From a bacterium (GTDB taxonomy: Archaea; Nanoarchaeota; Nanoarchaeia; Woesearchaeales; UBA10216), in contig JAAGZO010000974.1 in the NCBI GenBank assembly GCA_024206195.1, forward strand, positions 1 to 8,161: 8,161 bases of DNA, in the 5' to 3' direction. Numbering within the stretch: the first letter of the stretch is position 1; the number at the start of each line of letters is the position of its first letter. A program made the translations under genes and the position numbers. Positions 6,098 through 8,161 of this stretch are shown in pieces. The notes under the pieces are model-generated. The model was not told the DNA's origin, made no database searches, and saw only the letters and a program-made list of their open reading frames with translations.

Positions 6098-6205
6098 ATG
6101 GAATTTTTATTTTGGACAGCAATAATAGTAATAGGAACAGGTCTATGTATTAGACACTTCCAACCTGACAGATGGGAAGCTCTAAAAAAGCTAATAAAAA
6201 AATAA
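6098..6205 (+). CDS. 35-residue single-span membrane peptide
   Basis: ATG 6098 has AAGGA at 6086-6090 (7-base spacing) and the ORF ends at TAA 6203-6205. Residues 2-18 (EFLFWTAIIVIGTGLCI) form one hydrophobic helix, followed by a basic tail (RHFQPDRWEALKKLIKK). It lies between the endolysin and a second membrane protein, and its stop overlaps the next start (TAATG). A role as a small accessory holin, antiholin or regulator fits the setting, but there is no family match I recognise. No lipobox is present (TGLC lacks the small residue before Cys), so it is not a classic o-spanin. Confidence 0.62.
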   Translation: MEFLFWTAIIVIGTGLCIRHFQPDRWEALKKLIKK

Positions 6206-6444
6206 TGGAGCTTTCTCCGTGGATTTTGTGGAACGCCATGATTACATTGGTATATGTACCAATCATTCATAGCATACGATCAACCTCAAGCGAGATCAAA
6301 AGAGTTGATATTCTTGTTAATAAAACAAGAGAAGAACTACCCACCAAGTATGTAACCAAAGCAGAGCTACACAAAGACATGGATAGAATCTTTGATAGAT
6401 TCGACAAAATAGACGAAAAAATTGATAAACTATTAAACTTATGA
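6205..6444 (+). CDS. Membrane-anchored coiled-coil protein, i-spanin-like
   Basis: A 79-residue protein from ATG 6205, which shares one base with the preceding TAA. The longer reading from ATG 6172 would overlap the 35-residue gene by 34 bases and is less likely. Residues about 5-24 form one membrane helix. The remainder is charged and ends in a coiled coil with regular a/d positions L55, M59, I62, F66, I69, I73 and L76. An N-terminal anchor plus a long helical outer part matches the topology of an inner-membrane spanin subunit, and it sits in a lysis cassette. No outer lipoprotein partner is visible, so the spanin reading is inference. A virion or membrane accessory protein is the alternative. 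Confidence 0.62.
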   Translation: MELSPWILWNAMITLVYVPIIHSIRSTSSEIKRVDILVNKTREELPTKYVTKAELHKDMDRIFDRFDKIDEKIDKLLNL

Positions 6445-7547
6445 TTAATTTGAATCCAGACCTAAGAGAAATTTTAAACATGATTGGTGGTAATGCTAAC
6501 CAAGACATAGGTTATTCAAGCGGTCAACGATACGCACAATCAATCGCTGGTGGTCAAAACGTACCAGATATGATTGCACCAGGCGTAAGTTACTCAATGG
6601 AAAGACCAGAAGGCTATACACAAAGTAGATTTTACAATGCTGGGCCAGCACCAGTTATGCCAAGCGCACCAACTCAAGGCAATCCATTAACAATAGATAA
6701 TCAAATGCCTTATGCTCCAGCAGGAGTAACACAGCCAGAAAGATACACACCAATGATTACAAATGCAGAGTCTCTTAAAAACTTATCAGACTTATTTAAT
6801 GCAAATATGCCTAGTGGTACTCAAGTTTCATTTGATCCATTTATTGATGGTGAACCCATGGCAATAGATGACTTAATGCCAAGCGTTACTTCATCGCCCA
6901 TAGATTTTTCATTTAATCCATTTGAAGAAATAGCACCAGCCGTAGAACCAATGGTAGAAGATTTACCAAGTGTAGGATCATCACCCATAGATTTCTCATT
7001 CAATCCATTTATTGATAATTTGCCTTATGCACCAACAGAGATTGATCCAATACCTCAACCAGTAGATGTACCAGTTGACCCAATGCCATCTTATTTTGTA
7101 CCTGAAACTCCAGTTGTATCTTTACAAGATAATCCAACAGGCCCAGTTGATATGCCAGCAGAAGTTTTTGAAGATAGGATGGAAGATATTATGGATTACG
7201 ATGACTTACAGGACATTGTAAGAAACAAAGATTTTTTAACTCAAATACCTGCTGAAGATGGCGTTAGAAATCAATATCAAGTTGAACTAGACAACTACAT
7301 CAATGAGAGCGAAAACAAAAAAGAAACTTACCTAGACACATTCCCTATTGGTGGCGCATTCAATCTAGGCATACCAAACATTTTTGAAAACGTAGTAGCT
7401 CCAGCAGTTATACCTGGACTTGGTATTGTTAAAGAAGCAGCACAATCATTTAATCCATCGCCATCTCCATCACCTTCACCATCATTTACTGCGCCTAGCT
7501 CTGGTGGAAGATTTTATAACGACAACACAAGGTTTCTTTTAAGATAA
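6441..7547 (+). CDS. Pro/Asp-rich protein with internal repeats, unknown function
   Basis: A 368-residue protein starting at ATG 6441 with a 4-base ATGA overlap and no Shine-Dalgarno. I do not recognise the family. Visible parts: an N-terminal region (1-120) rich in Gly, Pro and Asn; a SF(N/D)PF motif at residues 130, 157 and 186, two of them inside a 29-residue repeat (PSV..SSPIDFSFNPF); a Pro/Val/Asp linker (about 195-240); an acidic segment (about 241-262); a Gly/hydrophobic stretch (about 302-333, IGGAFNLGIPNIF onward) that could be amphipathic or membrane-active; an SP dipeptide run (339-348); and a C-terminus GGRFYNDNTRFLLR that echoes SRFYNAG near residue 62. It looks largely extended or disordered. 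Lying between lysis and scaffold genes, it could be a minor virion or internal protein. Confidence 0.68.
   Translation: MINLNPDLREILNMIGGNANQDIGYSSGQRYAQSIAGGQNVPDMIAPGVSYSMERPEGYTQSRFYNAGPAPVMPSAPTQGNPLTIDNQMPYAPAGVTQPERYTPMITNAESLKNLSDLFNANMPSGTQVSFDPFIDGEPMAIDDLMPSVTSSPIDFSFNPFEEIAPAVEPMVEDLPSVGSSPIDFSFNPFIDNLPYAPTEIDPIPQPVDVPVDPMPSYFVPETPVVSLQDNPTGPVDMPAEVFEDRMEDIMDYDDLQDIVRNKDFLTQIPAEDGVRNQYQVELDNYINESENKKETYLDTFPIGGAFNLGIPNIFENVVAPAVIPGLGIVKEAAQSFNPSPSPSPSPSFTAPSSGGRFYNDNTRFLLR
6879..7010 (+). repeat. Two-copy in-frame repeat, 87-base period
   Basis: A 45-base unit at 6879-6923 recurs at 6966-7010, 87 bases (29 codons) later. Both encode PSV, two variable residues, then SSPIDFSFNPF. 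Differences are mostly third-position, so the peptide is kept while the DNA has drifted. A third, shorter echo (SFDPFIDG) begins at 6828. This points to old tandem duplication within the gene. Confidence 0.75.
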
Positions 7548-7807
7548 TGGCATCACAAGAAGAAATATTAAAATCAAACGAAGCTGAATTAATCTTAAAC
7601 AGCGAAACATTCAAAAACGCTATAGAGCATCTTAAAGACGAATACGTCAATCTTTGGTTATTAAGTAAACCAGAAGAAGTAACCAACAGAGAATCACTCC
7701 ACAAAGCAATCAAATTACTTCCCGAAGTAGAAAAACATCTACGCATCATCATAGAGAAAGGAAAAATCACAAAATCACAGCTTGGCAGATTACACAAAGT
7801 TGTGTAA
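7547..7807 (+). CDS. Small conserved-type helical phage protein, unknown function
   Basis: An 86-residue protein starting at ATG 7547 in a TAATG overlap. It is probably all helical: EEILKSNEAELILNSETFKN at the start, AIEHLKDEYVNLWLLS (25-40), then RESLHKAIKLLPEVEKHLRIIIEKGKI. The pattern (iL.n..f..Ai..Lk..Y...W....... Re.L......l..Ve.HL..iie.GKi) is one I associate with small proteins near head genes in many phages, without an assigned function. Its last codons and stop form part of a perfect DNA palindrome (7790-7807), so the coding end and a probable operator overlap. Confidence 0.72.
   Translation: MASQEEILKSNEAELILNSETFKNAIEHLKDEYVNLWLLSKPEEVTNRESLHKAIKLLPEVEKHLRIIIEKGKITKSQLGRLHKVV
7790..7807. 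repeat. Perfect 18-bp palindrome with 2-bp centre, operator candidate
   Basis: TTACACAA (7790-7797), AG, TTGTGTAA (7800-7807). The arms are exact inverse complements. With only two spacer bases it is a better fit to a dimeric DNA-binding protein site than to an RNA hairpin, and no U-run follows. It overlaps the end of the preceding gene and leads directly into the 11-bp array. Confidence 0.5.
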
Positions 7808-7843
7808 AAAGTGTGCTAATTTTGTGTAAATACTGTTAAAATA
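7800..7843 (+). repeat. Four tandem 11-bp units in the promoter gap
   Basis: Four abutting 11-base units begin at 7800, 7811, 7822 and 7833, consensus TTGTGTAAATA. The first matches the third at 10 of 11 positions. The second and fourth match the third at 7 and 8 of 11. The period is about one helical turn, so bound proteins would sit on one face of the DNA. The fourth unit contains the putative -10. A/T-richness inflates the weaker matches. Confidence 0.5.
7834..7842 (+). promoter_or_regulatory. Putative promoter with extended -10 before the scaffold gene
   Basis: TG-T-TAAAAT (7834-7842) matches the extended -10 form TGnTATAAT except for one base. No good -35 is found at the proper distance (7814-7819 is TGTGCT-like only in part). 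The region is occupied by the 11-bp repeats, as expected of an activator-dependent or phage-controlled promoter. Transcription would start near 7849, about 20 bases before the ATG at 7869. Confidence 0.42.
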
Positions 7844-7868
7844 ACCTTTTACATTTTAGGAACTTATC

Positions 7869-8161
7869 ATGGCAACAACGGAAAAACCGACTGCTTTACA
7901 ATCCAACATGGAAAAAGCAGCTCATTCAATGGAAGCTCTACTGACTCCTCAAGAAGAAGCACCAGTAGAACCCCAAGAAGAAGCAGCAGTAGAAGTTACT
8001 GAAGAGGAAATTGACCAAGAGATTGAAGAATTGATTGGTGAAGATGAATCTGAAGATGATGACTACGAAGAAGAAGAACAGTCAGAGGAAGATCAAGCAG
8101 AAAACTTGGAGTCCGAAGAACATCAACTCTACACCACAATTGTTAATGGCGAAGATAAGCA
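7869..8161 (+). CDS. Probable capsid scaffolding protein, N-terminal part
   Basis: ATG 7869 has AGGA at 7858-7861 (7-base spacing). The frame is open to the right edge, giving 97 codons. After a short N-terminus (to about residue 27), residues 29-84 hold 31 Asp/Glu of 56, and no Lys or Arg occurs from 17 to 96. Just before the edge the sequence changes to HQLYTTIVNGEDK, which resembles the lYtvkvnGe... segment that follows the acidic N-terminus in many phage scaffolding proteins and usually leads into a helical region. Scaffold proteins shape the prohead and leave before packaging. The position downstream of the portal, with a capsid gene expected next, agrees. An acidic protein of another type cannot be excluded from the fragment alone. 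Confidence 0.7.
   Translation, partial: MATTEKPTALQSNMEKAAHSMEALLTPQEEAPVEPQEEAAVEVTEEEIDQEIEELIGEDESEDDDYEEEEQSEEDQAENLESEEHQLYTTIVNGEDK

Noticed and set aside
6172..6204. Extension of the coiled-coil membrane protein to ATG 6172
   Set aside because: It would overlap the 35-residue gene by 34 bases and add a Lys-rich leader. ATG 6205 gives the TAATG junction used repeatedly in this block.
6098..6205. The 35-residue peptide as an o-spanin lipoprotein
   Set aside because: The only cysteine follows TGL, with Leu in the position that needs a small residue, so there is no valid lipobox.
7452..7490. CCATC-type short tandem repeat as a phase-variable microsatellite
   Set aside because: It encodes the SP run with varied third bases, so it is not a pure repeat prone to slippage, and the six-base unit keeps frame.
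1..8161. CRISPR arrays, tRNA genes, insertion sequences and attachment sites
   Set aside because: I looked for regularly spaced repeats, cloverleaf-type sequence, and transposase or integrase motifs and saw none.

Overview
The window looks like a piece of a tailed double-stranded DNA phage (or prophage), with every gene on the + strand. It covers the DNA-packaging and head-assembly block, and a lysis block is embedded inside that block. The two anchor genes are a large terminase subunit (497-2029), with readable Walker A, Walker B and RNase H-like nuclease motifs, and a portal protein of about 700 residues (2421-4532) of the P22-like type. The A/T-leaning composition, dense packing and small-gene set resemble marine phages of Gram-negative bacteria. 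The 3TM, gene-transfer-agent-type holin is often seen around Alphaproteobacteria. Host assignment is inference only.

Layout: (1) 1-338, the 3' part of a terminase small subunit gene. (2) 339-496, a 158-base spacer with three consecutive inverted repeats, a strong Shine-Dalgarno and a 27-codon ORF, all just before the large terminase gene. (3) 497-4532, terminase large subunit, a short A/T-rich gene with a domain often seen as a module in phage virion proteins, then the portal. (4) 4522-5201, four tiny genes, three of them extremely Lys/Arg-rich. (5) 5198-6444, a lysis-type cassette: holin-like protein, M15 peptidase (endolysin candidate), a 35-residue membrane peptide and a membrane-anchored coiled-coil protein (i-spanin-like topology). 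(6) 6441-7807, a Pro/Asp-rich protein with internal repeats and a small helical protein. (7) 7808-8161, a short regulatory gap with 11-bp iterated repeats and an extended -10, then the acidic N-terminus of a probable scaffolding protein running off the right edge. A major capsid gene would be expected next.

How the genes work together: the terminase subunits recognise and cut concatemeric DNA and pump it through the portal ring into a prohead built around the scaffold. The holin, peptidase and spanin-like proteins would end the infection by breaching membrane, wall and envelope. Most of the block is tied together by stop/start overlaps (near 2029, 4522, 5198, 5677, 6205, 6441 and 7547), which points to one long transcript with translational coupling. 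The two real breaks in this chain, 339-496 and 7808-7868, are also where the most interesting regulatory structure lies.
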